Shown here: positions 23,550 to 35,789 of the stretch, one piece after another
Layout: each line of letters starts with the position of its first letter
Numbering within the stretch: the stretch's first letter is position 1
From: Hermetia illucens
Lineage: Eukaryota > Arthropoda > Insecta > Diptera > Stratiomyidae
NCBI RefSeq assembly: GCF_905115235.1
Contig: NC_051849.1
Coordinates: 164,290,091-164,354,090 of the forward strand
Direction: 5' to 3'
DNA: 64,000 nt
Notes under the pieces: model-generated
What the model was told of the DNA's origin: nothing
Databases searched by the model: none
Seen by the model: the letters and a program-made list of their open reading frames with translations, nothing else
Translations under genes and position numbers: made by a program

Positions 23550-25560
23550 CACCATTTCTCAGAGGTTTGGAAAACCGGAGCCCCCAACTTGATCATTGAC
23601 AGCTTATATGATCCAGCTGCTGCTCGACAGTGGGAGAATTATCTTGCTGATCGGTCTACAGATATACTGAGTAGCCTCTCTGAGATTATCGATGAGCATT
23701 GGGCTACCATAAAAAATGCTCTTTTCTCGGGTGCTACACAGAGATGGCGTTCTAAGATCTAGCTGAATTCGTAATCGTGGAAGTGCATCGATGAACGGAA
23801 GGGAATAAAGGCTATACTGTCTGCTGTGGGTAACAGTGGGTAAGACGCGTTCAGGATAGTGTAATTTGCTATTGCGCTGATCAAGGAAGCGGAAGATGCC
23901 GCAGATCGTAATGATTTCAGAAATGTATACCGCATCACGAAAGAGCTTGAACGTGATCACAAATCTATCGGTAGTTCTGTGAATAACATCAACGGTCGAC
24001 TTCCATTCACGACGACAATCAACTGCAGAAATAAAAAGAACACTTCCCAATGGTTCTTAGCCGTACCGCATGCAGTGAAGTTTTTCCTCTTGTGGATGAA
24101 ATGACTAGTTCACCGTATCATGTGGGTACGGAATATTTCTCCAAGCAGAAGAAAAATCATTTTAGTCACCAATGCACTCAAACGGAGTAAAGCCGCTGAG
24201 CTTGACGGTCTCCCCGCAAAGTTATTTATAGCTGCATCTGCAGTTACTGTAGATCTGCCACTTCCACGAGACCCTTTCGAGAGAGTGAAAGAAAGGGACG
24301 ATCGGTAAGATCCCAAAGAAGGAACCCGTTTTGAGAGTGACAACTGGAGCCAATCGCAATGATAATAGCTAAAATAATCCAGGAACGCATCAAAAAACAT
24401 CTAGAAAGCCGACAGTGAGCAGGCTGGTTTCCGCTTCCAATACTCCTGCATTGACAACATCAACACCCAAAGGGTAATTTTGGAACAGTGCACGCGGTTT
24501 AGATCTTTTCTGAACTTGCTTTTCAGTGATTTCGTGAGAACTTATGATAGCGTGAATAGGAAGTGTATCTGGAGTGCTTTATGCAGGGGGGTATTCAGAA
24601 GAAACTAATAGCTGTTATCAGAGCGACATATGATGGCGCTAAATGTCACATGGAGGATCGGCGTAAAATCTTGGAGGATTTAGAGTTTCAAAGCGAAGTC
24701 AGCTGGGGTTATATCCTGTCACCGATATTATTTTTCTTCTTGTTATCGGTGGCGTTTTGTATTCTGCCTTTCCGGAGGACGTGGAAGATTTCAGTGGATC
24801 CTGACATCTTTCCTTAAACATCTCGACTACGCTGATGACATCTGTTTGCTTTCTCGCCGTTTTCTCTGGGTGATGGACTTTGGCCAAATGACTTTGGATT
24901 TGGAAACACCAATAAAACCAAGGTTCTCATCTAACAAGTCATCGCACTATCTCTATCTGCATTAATGGACTGAGCATCGAAGGCGTCCATTACTTTGTAT
25001 ATCTACGAATGGTAGTTTCTGCCGACGGTGATACCGAATTGGAGGCTGTTCAACACATTACCAACACATAAGATCCGTTTTCAATGCCCTGTTTAAAATC
25101 TGGAAATGCAGCTATTTCAACACCAAGATCAAGTTGAGACTATTCTGTACTAGTGTTCTTTCTTTGTTGCTATATGCGAGTACTACATCGAAATTGAACT
25201 GCGTTATTACCCAAAGGCTTAAAGCTTTCGCCAATATTTATCGGGGTCGAGGATTCGGGGTACGTTGGTCTGACACTATCTTAAATGAAAGACTTGGCCG
25301 GCCCACAGGCCTGGCACTCGTATGCACTGTGATTGGAAGACGCAAGTGGCAGTAAATAGGTCGCATATTATATGGTGGCTGCAATAGCATTCCAGGGTAC
25401 GCCATATAGTGGAATCCTCTCTACTAAAATGGCCAACGAATGGGTCGTCCCAAGGGCGGTCGACACAGAACACTAGAGGAGTGTGAGCGTCGCAGAAAAT
25501 CATGGTGGAAGCTTAATGGCATTTGTGGTAACCGGGCACGCTGGTACGAAGGCTGACGTT
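23550..25560 (+). mobile_element. LINE-B, longest copy (linker, RT, C-terminal tail)
   Basis: Pieces of one LINE ORF2 occur in order on the + strand. They are the linker LYDPAAARQWENYLADRSTD; IDEHWATIKNALFSGA; DRNDFRNVYRITKELE; LKRSKAAELDGLPAKLF; an RT thumb FLKHLDYADDICLLSRR near 24,815, which contains the YADD catalytic motif; KIWKCSYFNTKIKLRLFCTS; and a tail ending KSWWKLNGICGNRARW, with the sequence finishing in CCCGACCAAGGAGTGAATGG. It is about 2 kb, with many stops and frameshifts, so it is non-functional. Tails of other copies are at 39,160-39,330 and 43,005-43,140. Confidence 0.8.
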
Positions 25561-26214
25561 CTATACCCGACCAAGGAGTGAATGGCAACTATATATATAG
25601 CGGCTACGGCCTTTGGATATCAAGAGCGGACTATGATTGGTTTCTGGATTGCCCGCACGCTCGTCAACAACGGTATCGACAGTCCTCAAAATGCTCGCTT
25701 CCTCCAAGTCGGATGAGAATTCCAGTGGTATGGCTGGATATTCTGAGTATAAGCAAGGTAAGATGGTGGGACTCTCTCTCTCTCCCTCCTTCCCCTCTGG
25801 CGGTGACGTGCTTTTGTACTTGTAAGTCAAGTTATAGAATACCTCAGCTCAGGTTAAAGAACATAGCAATTATATAGTGCTATGAACCAACTGTGATCTC
25901 CGACACAGTGAAAAAGAATGTTCGGAAGAGGATTGCTTAAAACAACATTGTTATCGCGATGAGTGATTTGCCAAGGTGGGCTCCAACAACATCTTACTCG
26001 TACATATGATGGACATATGCGGTCTTTTTGACCGTAATGCTTTTTGCGGCTTGTGGATTTCCAAAGCTTTGATCGCTTCGCCATTCGTCGTGCATTGTAC
26101 TAACACAGTGCTTGCTATAAAGTTAGTTGTGTTTCAACTAACCGATATCGTATGACCAATCAGATTGACTATTTAGCAGCGAGAGATTTAGGAGTTGACT
26201 TCTGAGTGTGCGTA
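25561..26214. other. Intergenic with one copy of the repeated peptide segment
   Basis: At 25,690-25,830 the minus strand reads DLEEASILRTVDTVVDERA, like LELKKARILKTFGTIVEARA at 3,410. The remaining sequence has no recognised features. Confidence 0.4.
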
Positions 26215-27500
26215 ACAAAAGAGGCATTAACAACAGCCTCAAAAAGGATTACCATCTAGTGGTGGCTTACCCTCGCTTGTGTGTTACTTCCGCCACTTTT
26301 CGCGGGCTTGAAGAACTGTAACTCTCGTTTTTGGCTTGTATGATCCAGTCCCCGGTTGACAGTGCGGGAAATAATTTGTTAATCGGTCCGCAGGCGCTCT
26401 GAGTAACCCACCTGAGAAAATTGTTGAGCGCTGGACCGCCATTCAAAATACTCTTTTCTCATGTACCTCAAATTTGACCGACTGCGGATTTATAGAAAAC
26501 GGATTGGAGGCAGTGAAGACTCAATTGATCGCTGTAAGTAATGGTGAGTGCGATGCCTTCGAGCTCTGATACTGAGTGAAATTCCGGGAAATTAAGTAAT
26601 ATGCGCGATCAGGAAGAGGAAGCCGCAGCAGAGCACAATGATTTCAGAAGCGTATACCACATCACGAAAGAAGCTGCATATGGTCGACTCATCATTCTTG
26701 ATGACGAGCAGCTAAAGAGGTGGAAGGAATACTTCATTACGATTTTTAATCGTATCGCATCCGGGAAAGTTCCGTCCTTTCTGATTGAAAAGACTAGTTA
26801 CCATAACATGCGGATACGGATTGCTCCTCGAAACAAAAGAGAAACCATCTCGCCCATTAATGCACTCAAATAGAGGTGTCCTCGTAGAGCTTTTCATCAT
26901 TCCTCCTGCAGTCCCTGCATATCTGCTAATTCTACTTATATGGAAACCCTAGAAGCTCGATATCTTCCCTAAAAGGAATTAGAAGTAGGTGATTGCTAAG
27001 ATTTGAGGAGTATCTGCCTGCTCCCAACGGTCGCAAAAATTATAGTTCGAATAATTCTGGAACGCAGAGTGCAGACTGGTTTCAGTTGTGAGTTCTCCTG
27101 AATTGAAATTATCAACACAATTCAAATTATTGGGGAACAGTTCGAGGAATTTAGATTTTCACTTCACCTGCTCTTCATAGATTTTGAAAAGACTTTCGAC
27201 AGAGTCACCAGGAAGTGTGTCTTCTGCGCTCTATGCAGGAGTGATGTCCTACTTTCAGGTCAAATCTCAGAGGAATATGATTTCCAAAGCTGTCATTAGG
27301 TTTCATCTTCGCTGCAATGCTGACGGAGGACTTGGTAGATTTGAATAGAATATTACATCTTTCCTCAAACATATCAAATATGCAAATGACATGTGTTTTC
27401 TCTTCCACCGAGTTATTCCCCAATAGAAATGAATCCAGTTTTGTAATGTCTTCTGATTTTCGGATCCCCATACACATACTTGGTGGAATTAATGATGATA
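26215..27500 (+). mobile_element. LINE-B copy (linker to RT)
   Basis: In order: DYHLVVAYPRL (end of the endonuclease), VERWTAIQNTLFSCTS, EHNDFRSVYHITKEAA, DDEQLKRWKEYF, NMRIRIAPRNKR, then RT pieces DFEKTFDRVTRKCVF near 27,180 and FLKHIKYANDMCFLFHR near 27,360, the latter being the YADD motif changed to YAND. The mutated motif and many frame changes show an old, inactive copy. Confidence 0.75.
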
Positions 27501-27509
27501 GCCCATAAC

Positions 27510-27660
27510 GCAGAGAACGCTGACACAACATGACGCGTGGCGATATATACTGAGGTCTTCCCCACCGATGGCTCACAACAGGGTACTAGAGCAGAGAATA
27601 AGCTTTTCCTTTGTAGCAATATACAAAAGCTGACATTCTTACAATTCCAAGGGTAGCAAT
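27510..27660 (+). mobile_element. LINE-A fragment: RNase H start
   Basis: The + strand reads YTEVFPTDGSQQGTRAENKL, resembling the first catalytic Asp block (TDGSK) of LINE RNase H; compare FYIDDSKTKEGS near 15,240. It is short and joined directly to LINE-B sequence. Confidence 0.5.
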
Positions 27661-28389
27661 CTAGGTAGTTGAATGAAAGCCTTTCAGGACATTAAGTAAT
27701 CTGAAGAATGATGAAGCATGAAGTGCATCACTACGATATGAGGTTTCAGAGGCGCCCCAAGACACACAGTTAGTCTATCATCCACCTGAGGTGGAATTGG
27801 ACCTAATATTAGACAGTTTATGTATATGGTTGTGAAATCATTATTATTTGAGATAGCTTCTGCCTTTCTAGCGAGTGCAATAATTAATTTCCGAGATTTG
27901 ACTCCCACGGATTGGTAATAAGAGCACGTCTGACCGACAACCACGGTCATTTCTTGCAATTTTCGTTCGGGATGTAGCTGGCAATTTGGTTTTCATCATG
28001 GTAAAGGCACTTTTTGATAGCAGCCCAATCCTCTTTAATTTTCTCCAGCAAGTTGTTTATAACGTCTGTCCGACGTGTTCCGGGCCGACAAGCAGCTCAC
28101 CTACGCTGACCGAACAACAACCAGATCATGAAAGAGGACCGTCTTGAGATGGAGGGGTTATTGAGGCTTCCAATCGTGCGAGTGGATGCAGTCACCATAC
28201 ACAAGCGAAGGCAAGTAAATAACAAGTGATCTCCTACTCAAAACCCATGGAAGTTCCCTTTTTTCGCACATTCATAATGTAGCTATTAAATCTTTAGCTG
28301 GTCGTCATGTGGTCGATCTGTTTAGAAGTACGTTGTGGATCAGTTAAAACCCTTAATCCATTTGGACGCTACGATCGAACAGTGTTCCA
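27661..28389. other. Intergenic, nothing recognised
   Basis: A 91-codon minus-strand frame (27,684-27,959) has no recognised motif. No other feature is supported. Confidence 0.4.
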
Positions 28390-28600
28390 CCAATGACTAG
28401 ATAGTGAAGACAAAAAATGACAACACTTTTGTAATTTTCCCTATTGAGCCCAAGACTGAATTTCTTGTCTTTTATAATCGGCTAACACTCAGAACCATAG
28501 AGACCGACAGGACGCACGACATTGCGGTAAGTTCCAGTACCTTATCTCGATTAACCAAAATTGTCCAACGTGTATCACTAAAAGGCATAATGAAGTTAAG
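28390..28600 (-). mobile_element. LINE-E fragment: RTE-like tail
   Basis: The minus strand contains KVLELTAMSCVLSVSMVLSV, the out-of-frame image of the VVRPVALYGSE block, and matches 4,380-4,530 at base level (AACCATAGAG followed by GGGCGAACGACATTG-like sequence). It is a short dead fragment. Confidence 0.55.
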
Positions 28601-29119
28601 TGGCCAAAATTGAGGAACTTGCCCAGAGTCCACTTATAAACTGCTAATGAAAGCAAAATGACGTAGCCGCAAAATCTTAAATCACAAATCCTTATTGCTT
28701 TTAGTCACCTCCTACGACCAGCTGGGTTTACTTTCAGCAAATTCAATCTCCCATTCACAGGGGAGTTACTAGATAAGGGTAGCGTCGTATTTCTGACTTC
28801 ATAATGAAAACAGTGAATCCAGCTGAAGTTTACCCTAAAAAATTTAGGGTAAAGAGATACTTAGGTATTACTCAGCCATTAAGAGTTTAGTACTTTGTTC
28901 CTTTGTTCCTTCTGACTTTAGCAGGCTTGGACCCGTCTATGGTGGAGTAGCCTTCCTGGTTGCGATGCAACTTAGCGCAGTCGCCTCTTTCTAAAATTCG
29001 CCACTTTGCCTGCAGAACAGGCTGGACAGATAGACCTTTCACTCTCAATGCACTGAAATGATTAACACTTGCAATGAGGGTTATAATGTCACTCAACAAT
29101 GTATACGATTGCTGTTTAG
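28601..29119. other. Intergenic, nothing recognised
   Basis: One 70-codon minus-strand frame lacks any known motif. Confidence 0.4.
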
Positions 29120-29350
29120 CACTATGTGTTATTTAGGGCAACCCATTCGTCGATCACTTTTAGTTCACTAACATTCTTCTTTAAAGTGTCCCCTATCCAT
29201 TGCGAGTTCCGCCTTCTAATCAACACATCCAAGAATATTTGACCTGTTCTCTGCGAATAATGTCCCAATTGCAGGTCGCAGAGAATATATGATGAAAACT
29301 TGGGGCTTTCGAGCGATAGTGATGGCCGCTTAGAGTTCACTGCTCCCATA
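29120..29350 (-). mobile_element. Possible RTE-like LINE tail
   Basis: The minus-strand frame includes VLIRRRNSQWIGDTLKKN, similar to the RRKWRWIGHTLRK block near the C-terminus of RTE-like ORF2 proteins. No other part of the element is visible next to it, so the call is tentative. Confidence 0.4.
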
Positions 29351-29615
29351 CTCTGAATAGACAGGACATTAGTACGGGCTCAACTCGATGTCGGACTATC
29401 AGATGATCTTTATGAAGCCCGTGTTATTTCTTCTCTTGTTGGGTATATCCAGCAGGTATCCCTAAAAGAGCTACCTAATACATATATACTTATAGGGTAT
29501 CCGAATTTTGGCTTTTTGATTTTAAGGTCTAGATTTGAGAGCAAACTGATGTTTGGTTTTCTTTCCGTAGATTTTCAAATAATTCATTACAACAATTTGT
29601 CAGAGTCAAAATGAT

Positions 29616-29621
29616 TTTATT
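29616..29621 (-). terminator. Poly(A) signal of lipase 3
   Basis: On the minus strand AATAAA lies about 28 bases beyond the stop codon of the inverted lipase gene. Confidence 0.65.
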
Positions 29622-29648
29622 AATCTCATCATCAAACATTTGGTCACT

Positions 29649-30726
29649 TTAGACTTTTCCAGTAGCATATGGATACCCAGAGTTAACAGGTACGTAGAAA
29701 ACGCCAGCGATACCGTGGTTGGATGGTTCACCACCCATCTTGCCGGTAGCAGATCCACTGCAGACCTTCTTCTGAATGTCACTCCATGATCCACATTTCT
29801 TTCCGAGGAATTGGTTATTTGCCTGAAGAGATTCGGCAAAGTATTCAACAGAACGTCCATGGGAGCAGGATCCTACAACATCAATTCCACATCCTGGTTG
29901 GACACCACCCCAAGCGGGATAGAATGAAGAAGTACCAATTGGTGAATCAAAACCAAGACGGCCACCATCAGTATGGATACTTTCAACATATGTGGCATCA
30001 CCAACAGCCAAACGGGTGCTTGCGTCGCTAGCGCTGAACAATGGAAGGGCAGCATCCAATCCGAAAATGGTGTTTGGCCTGGCCTTAGCGTATTTACCAG
30101 CGAGACCACTGACGTGAGCACCCAAACTATGGCCAACCAAGTAGATGTTGTTGAAAGAGGTTCCGTGGCTGTTCAGCATATTCAGGAAATTGGCAACCTT
30201 GGTGGCAGCAGTTGGAACGTTGTTACGGGCAATTGCGTAGTTAGCATTTTTCGCGCCTGCTCCCCAATCAACGACGACAACGTTGAAGTCACCTCTGTTC
30301 AAGTAAGCTTGACGGATAGTGGTTCCTGGTCCAGAGCCAGCATCGCCGTTCCAGCCGTGGATGAGAACCCTAGTTTGACGACTAGCGCTGAAATGGCTTC
30401 CGGTCACAGAGCTGGTGATGTCCTGGGCACTGGATGGGTTTGATTTGGTATACAAGAGGAATTTCACAGCGAAGTCGGCCTTCTGGGCCAATTTGGCTTG
30501 GAATTCGACGTCTTTGATGTTAACCATGTGCCAGTGTCCATCCTCGGTAGGGATTAATTCCCATTGCTTCTCCTCGGCAAGGGGAAGGGAAAGTACTGTA
30601 ATAATCACAGTAAGTTAGAAAATGATCCGGAACGATAACAATATAAATCGAAACTATTCTACGATATGAAAACTGTATGTTACCTGTGGCAAAGCCAAAA
30701 GCAAGTATAAGAAGTGTCGCTTTCAT
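29649..30726 (-). CDS. Secreted lipase 3 (pancreatic-lipase-like family, insect type)
   Basis: On the minus strand two coding exons, 30726-30684 and 30595-29649, give 329 residues. The intron has GT-AG ends and the same phase as in the other lipases. Residues 1-17 (MKATLLILAFGFATVLS) are a signal peptide. Oxyanion HGW is at 94-96, GHSLGAH has Ser171, Asp195 lies in GLDAALPLF and His260 in CSHGRS. It is the closest relative of lipase 2: both lack the second intron and share PIGTSSFYPAWGGVQPGCG, although many third codon positions differ, so the proteins are conserved by selection and not by very recent copying. It is inverted relative to the other three genes. The N-terminal pro-region is slightly shorter. 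It is intact and probably secreted into the gut or reproductive tract; tissue is not readable from the sequence. Confidence 0.95.
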
Positions 30727-30772
30727 GATGGATCCGTTCTGCGGAATATGAAATTAGAGGTCTCTTGCGCCA

Positions 30773-30781
30773 CTTTATATA
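30773..30781 (-). promoter_or_regulatory. TATA box of lipase 3
   Basis: TATATAAAG on the minus strand lies about 47 bases upstream of the start codon, as in the sister genes. Confidence 0.7.
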
Positions 30782-32519
30782 CGAAAAAGGTATCTATTCC
30801 AGGATCACTGGTTACCTTCTACACATAAATTTTCATTTATCTTTAAAATTAGATACAGTTGATAATGATGGTCAATTTAATTACGACGCTATGTTATTAC
30901 CATGTTATATTAATTGGACATATCTTGATGGTTGATTGACAACAGAATTGAAATAAAACATGGCGCAAGTGACCTGGGGTTGTTTACACATTCCTGCATT
31001 TAAAATGAATTACGTCACAGATATGTAGGTATGATATTCTCCTATGAGTGTTAGGTAGGATCAGTAATGTAGTGGCTACGGTTTGTCAATAGTTTTTTCG
31101 TCCTCAATCGAAATGTGTTTCTCTCGGCTTGTGTTCCGCTTCGGTATCTTTTTATACGTAGGCAGCTCAATATGAATCTGCAAGAGCAGCTTCTGGTCTC
31201 AAAAAATTGCTAAGTAATTTCATGTAGTGAATTTTAGGTACATTTAGGATAGCTTCGAATATCGTGCTTCCAATATCACAACAAAGTATCGAATGCTAGG
31301 AGCTATAACCAAGGAAAGTTTTGCTGTTTTTGTGCACGCGGACAATTAGGCTCTTTTTTTTAAAAAAAGAAGGCAAATTATTCAATTTGTCACCATTGAC
31401 GAAAATTAGTTTGAGAAAGACAAATGCTCTGTTTATTTAATAAATTGAATAAGAGAGGTTGTAAAGACCTTCGGATCCTGTCAAGGTTGTCAATAACAAA
31501 ATTAATTAAAGAAAGGCTAAAAGGGAATATTTGAAGTGCGTCAAACTAAGCTCGTGACTGACCAGGTAGACTATTCGGGAGTTGTTTGTAAGACTTTTTA
31601 TAGAGGACCATCGAGATTGGTAACGAGTACAGTCAGGATGTTTTCCGAAAAAAAACTTTCTTTTGCTACAACGCGATTTTTAGGATCTTTAAAGTCAAAT
31701 TAAATAAGAACAAAAGTACTTGGCAGAAGAAGGAACATACTTAGGAAGACGTTCAGATTGATCGCACTGCACTGAAATAGGCGAAATCTACCTCCCGAAA
31801 TATGTATATGGACTTGCAAAGAATAAATACTCGTATATCGTCGCTGTCCCTCAATTGAAAAAAGCAATCTTTTGATTCTGAAATTGGGCAAACAACGATG
31901 CTATAAAATAACGGTGATAAGATCTTTACCTCGCTTTACACAAGTGATTACGCGGAACACACGAATACTATCGAAATCCATCTTTTCATAATTGAATTTA
32001 TCAGCATCATGAGTGGATGATTAGCATCAATCTAGCGAGTTGCACAGGGAGGTGCAGGTGTGAGAGAAGGGTAAAGCCAATTAAGCCTGAGGGATTGAAA
32101 TTTTCACTTACAATTAAGGGGGCGAATATTACAATTGGGACTTCAGATATATTATCGAAGAATTATTCTTATATATGAAGAATGATACTGGAGGCCAAAT
32201 ATAAAAAGCACATACTAAAAGGTGATACCCTTGGAGGAGAAAGATGTAAGGCGATGCAGTCATGATATAAAGTAGAGGACGAAAAAATGGGGTCAGGTCA
32301 GAAGAGAGCGTTAAAAGCGATCAAGGCACCTCTACTAGTAAACCTGTTGTCTCCCGCAGTGCAAAACAAGATTCTCGCTATTAAGTATATTGTCGTTCAC
32401 CTAAAATCTGGTAAACAAACCCGACTATCTGTTGAAAAATAGAATGAAAATTGAAGTTTACACATTTAGCCGAAAGCGTTATGGCAAAAAAATGATCATA
32501 ACGATAAGCCCCCTTAAAT
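30782..32519. other. Intergenic, nothing recognised
   Basis: AT-rich sequence upstream of lipase 3. A T-run/A-run palindrome lies near 31,355-31,370. No coding region or repeat family is recognised. Confidence 0.45.
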
Positions 32520-35510
32520 GATAGTAACAGCATGTGTGGAGGTTCCATTTCTCTCCTCACATAAACTACAGATAGTGTCCGTAGATATCCCTAGCTTCCC
32601 CAGGCGGTAGTTTAGCTTGCAGTAACCTCACTCTCGCTATGATCCGAAGGCTCTTATTGGTAAAGTTTAAAGAATTTTTCGAGCGCTTGGGTTCGAGTGG
32701 ACTGTTTCATTCCTGGTGAGTTCGCCTATATTTCGCCTGAAATATGCTGGTCCATTGGTTCTAAGTGCATTTTGCTCCAGCGCCTGCTCTCTGTAAGGGA
32801 TCCGCCAGTGTCAATGTCACGCCCTCCCAGTTTGCCCTATTGCTTCAAAGTGTTTCAAACTTCTTATCGAAGTGTAATCTCATTGTCATCTTATCCTTTG
32901 GTATCAGTATGCTGCCCGGAAAGAATATCAATTTTCTTTCTATTTAAGCAGCTCCCCACCTCACTGGTACGCCCGGACTTTTTGAAGATTGCCCTCCTTG
33001 CCTGCATTTGTACGTGCAGATGGAGAGGCGTCAAAACCAGAATCTTCACTAGCGATGCCGGTTGGCAGGTTCTCATCGCTCCGCTAGCACACATGCAAGC
33101 CAGTTTTTGAAGTTTTCGTGACTCCCTGGCTGCTTTACTGAGTTCCGTTCTGTCCTCCAGATTACCGCCCCATAAGTAATCATATCCAGAGATGCATTTC
33201 CAAGGTGCAACGCCATTTTTCCCTATTATATAATGTGATTCCCAAATACTTGACCTCTGTTACTCGTTTCACCTTTATGGCATGTAATCTAATGGTTCTC
33301 AAGTGACTTGGATTATGTTTCCTAGTGAATGGTATTATATTGGCCTTGGCTCGATTTATGCGCAGCCTCACCTGTCTACACCAATTACTAGTGATTCGCA
33401 GTTCGTTTTGAATTCTGTTATACAGGGTGTCCTCATAGTTGCCCCTGCAGATTAAAACAATGCCATCAGCATATCAGCTCTCCTAGGAGTCCATTAACTA
33501 ATGTTCCACATTAATGGTGATAATACCCCACCTTGTGGGCAATCTTAAATAGTGATCATGAGAACAAAATTTGCACCTATCGGTATTTCGATTTGCCTAC
33601 TCTCTAGCATTCTATCCATCCAGAAGGCCAGGGTGTTTCCGGGTCCCTTCTTTCTCTTCCTCATTTCGTCTTAATGTTCCTCGATGTCTAAAAACACACA
33701 CAGTGCTATTTCGTTCGTTTCTACGGCATCCCGTAATACATCTATCAGCTGATACAGAGCAGTTTCGGTTGACCAGCCAACTCAGTAAGCATCCTGAAAT
33801 GGATACAGGGGCATGCATTCGTTCTAATATAGTTGTGTACGACCTTCTCCGCCGTTTTAAGTATGATCCATGTCAGACAAATTGGTTTGAAAGATTTATT
33901 CCGCTTTCGCTTCGACAGACAGACTTTTAGGTAGCAGTAGAACTCATTTTCCATGTGCAACACAGAAAGATCACTAGCACAGGACAGTCTCAATTTGATA
34001 TTGGTGTTGAGATAGCTTCATTTCCAGATTTTAGACAGGGCAGCAAAATTCTCCGAGATTTTACCTCGGTGTAGCACGTGACATACTCCGCCATCATGTG
34101 TCGCTCTGATAATATCTATTATCTAGTTTCTCCGAAAAGCCCCTTCTTCGTAGAGCACGCCAGATACACTCTTTGTTCTCGCTATCGAAAGCTTTCTCGA
34201 AGTCAATGAAAAGCAGGTGCATCGAAGATCTATACTGCGGCACTGGTCCAAAATGATCCGTTGGGTGTTGATGTAGTCAATGCAAGAGGACCTGAAGCGG
34301 AAACCAGCCTGCTCTCCGTCGACCAAATTTTCGAAATGTTCCTTGATGCGTTTCAGGATTACTTTAACTATTATCTTTGCGACTGCGGGAAACACGCAGA
34401 TACCCCTCCCGTTATCATACTCCCCTTCTTCCACTCTCTAGGAAGGGTTTTGGATTCCTAAAATTTCCATACGAGCTTAGAGACTGCAGGTGCAGCTATA
34501 AATAAGACCGTCAATCCCAGCGGCTTTATTCCATTTGAGTGCATTGCTGTCCGAAATGACTTAAAGGTTTGCACAACCATCTTACTATAGTTTGCGAGCA
34601 TACTTCTTTCGCTAGTTCTAAATTCACTTTTCTCCATTTCCGTCCATTGTTGGGGTGTCAGGTAATGCTATTTACTTCCGCCGTGGTCCTCCCCATTCTC
34701 GGTAAATGGTCCATCTTTTTTCTCCAGACATACAGAAGATATTGCTTTGTCTTTGGAAATTTCTTTATATAGCCTGGGTGTTCTATGGCTTGTTCTATTT
34801 CTTCACAGAATTCCCTGAACTTCTTTCGTTTTGCTTCCTTGATCGCGTTGCTATACGCCTTTAGTGCCATTATGCACCTTTCCCAGTCCCTGGTTTGTTT
34901 CGCTCGATTGAAAGAGTATTCGCACCTCCTTTCTGATTCTGGCATGGTTTCTGCTCCATCAAGGTACGTCCCTTATTGATTTCACTGTTTTAACCGGACA
35001 GCTGACCTCATATGTGCCAATGGTGACTCTGTTGGAGCCTGTCCCTGTAGATGAATTATGTTGTCACTCAGGTGTCTTGTTTAACAGTCCCGGGCGTGTT
35101 CTCCTAGGATTCTTTATTATTCTATTTATTTCCGAATTGTACTCAGTATCGCATCTGATTATTCCGTGATCCGACATAGAAGGCTCATCCGACACCCTAC
35201 AGCCGCTCATCAGAGTGTCCCCTAGCATTATATCTAGCACCTTTTTTTTGGTGGTGGTCACGAATGCTGGTGTGTTCCAACTTTTCTAATTTATTACTGA
35301 GGACTAATTCGAGACTGTAATCACCTCCTCGCTGCTTCCCCAGACCTCATAATAGGAATTAACATCATAGCCGAAAAGAGATGGTAACGCCTTCCTCTCG
35401 CAAAACTTCGCCAATCTAGCGACTAATTCCGGTGAGATCCGGTTGTCGTTTCCGGGGAAATATTCTGATGCCACTACTGCCTCTCGAGTTCTTCCCTACA
35501 TATATTATTC
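32520..35510 (-). mobile_element. LINE-A copy: endonuclease to RT, interrupted by LINE-B
   Basis: Reading down the minus strand, an endonuclease part has ELVARLAKFCERKALPSLFG and then DVNSYYEVWGSSEEV near 35,400, followed by VLDIMLGDTLMSGCRVSDEP. The pre-RT segment YSNAIKEAKRKKFREFCEEI is at 34,830. After the inserted LINE-B piece, RT follows: FKPICLTWIILKTAEKVVHN, TELAGQPKLL, LRINRAKANIIPFTRKHNP with VKYLGITLYN at 33,250-33,360, and LTPLHLHVQMQARRA near 33,000. About 3 kb in total. It is frameshifted and inactive but is the most complete copy of its family here. Confidence 0.8.
33930..34560 (-). mobile_element. LINE-B fragment inside LINE-A
   Basis: The minus strand reads LKWNKAAGIDGL, then HFENLVDGEQAGFRFRSSCI with DYINTQRIILDQC, then a piece equivalent to CHVLHRGKISE, and then KSGNEAISTPIS, the frame-shifted image of KIWKCSYFNT. 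Comparison with 24.1-25.1 kb shows an internal deletion of the RT palm. It separates the pre-RT and RT parts of the LINE-A copy, so it either inserted there or was joined by deletion. Confidence 0.7.
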
Positions 35511-35789
35511 TCCTAATGATCCAAACAATTTTCGGTTCCTCGAAAATCGAAAACTGAGTACCGTTTCTTGAAAAACAAAGAAAGCTTTCGAGTGCTTTCG
35601 ATAAATTTCTGTTGGAAGGAATTTTGCTCTATTCTGGTGGTAGTGGTTGATGGGAGAATCCATCGAGAATGGTATATTTCTGCATTGTTTGAATCAGACA
35701 ATATCTTCCAGGACAACAAGGGAAGCCGCGGGGGATTTAGGTGCAATACCTCTAGCTGACAATATTATGGGAACTACAACTACCCGCTC

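Noticed and set aside
29973-30443. 156-codon + strand open frame opposite lipase 3
   Set aside because: It is the antisense shadow of a conserved lipase coding region and has no features of its own.
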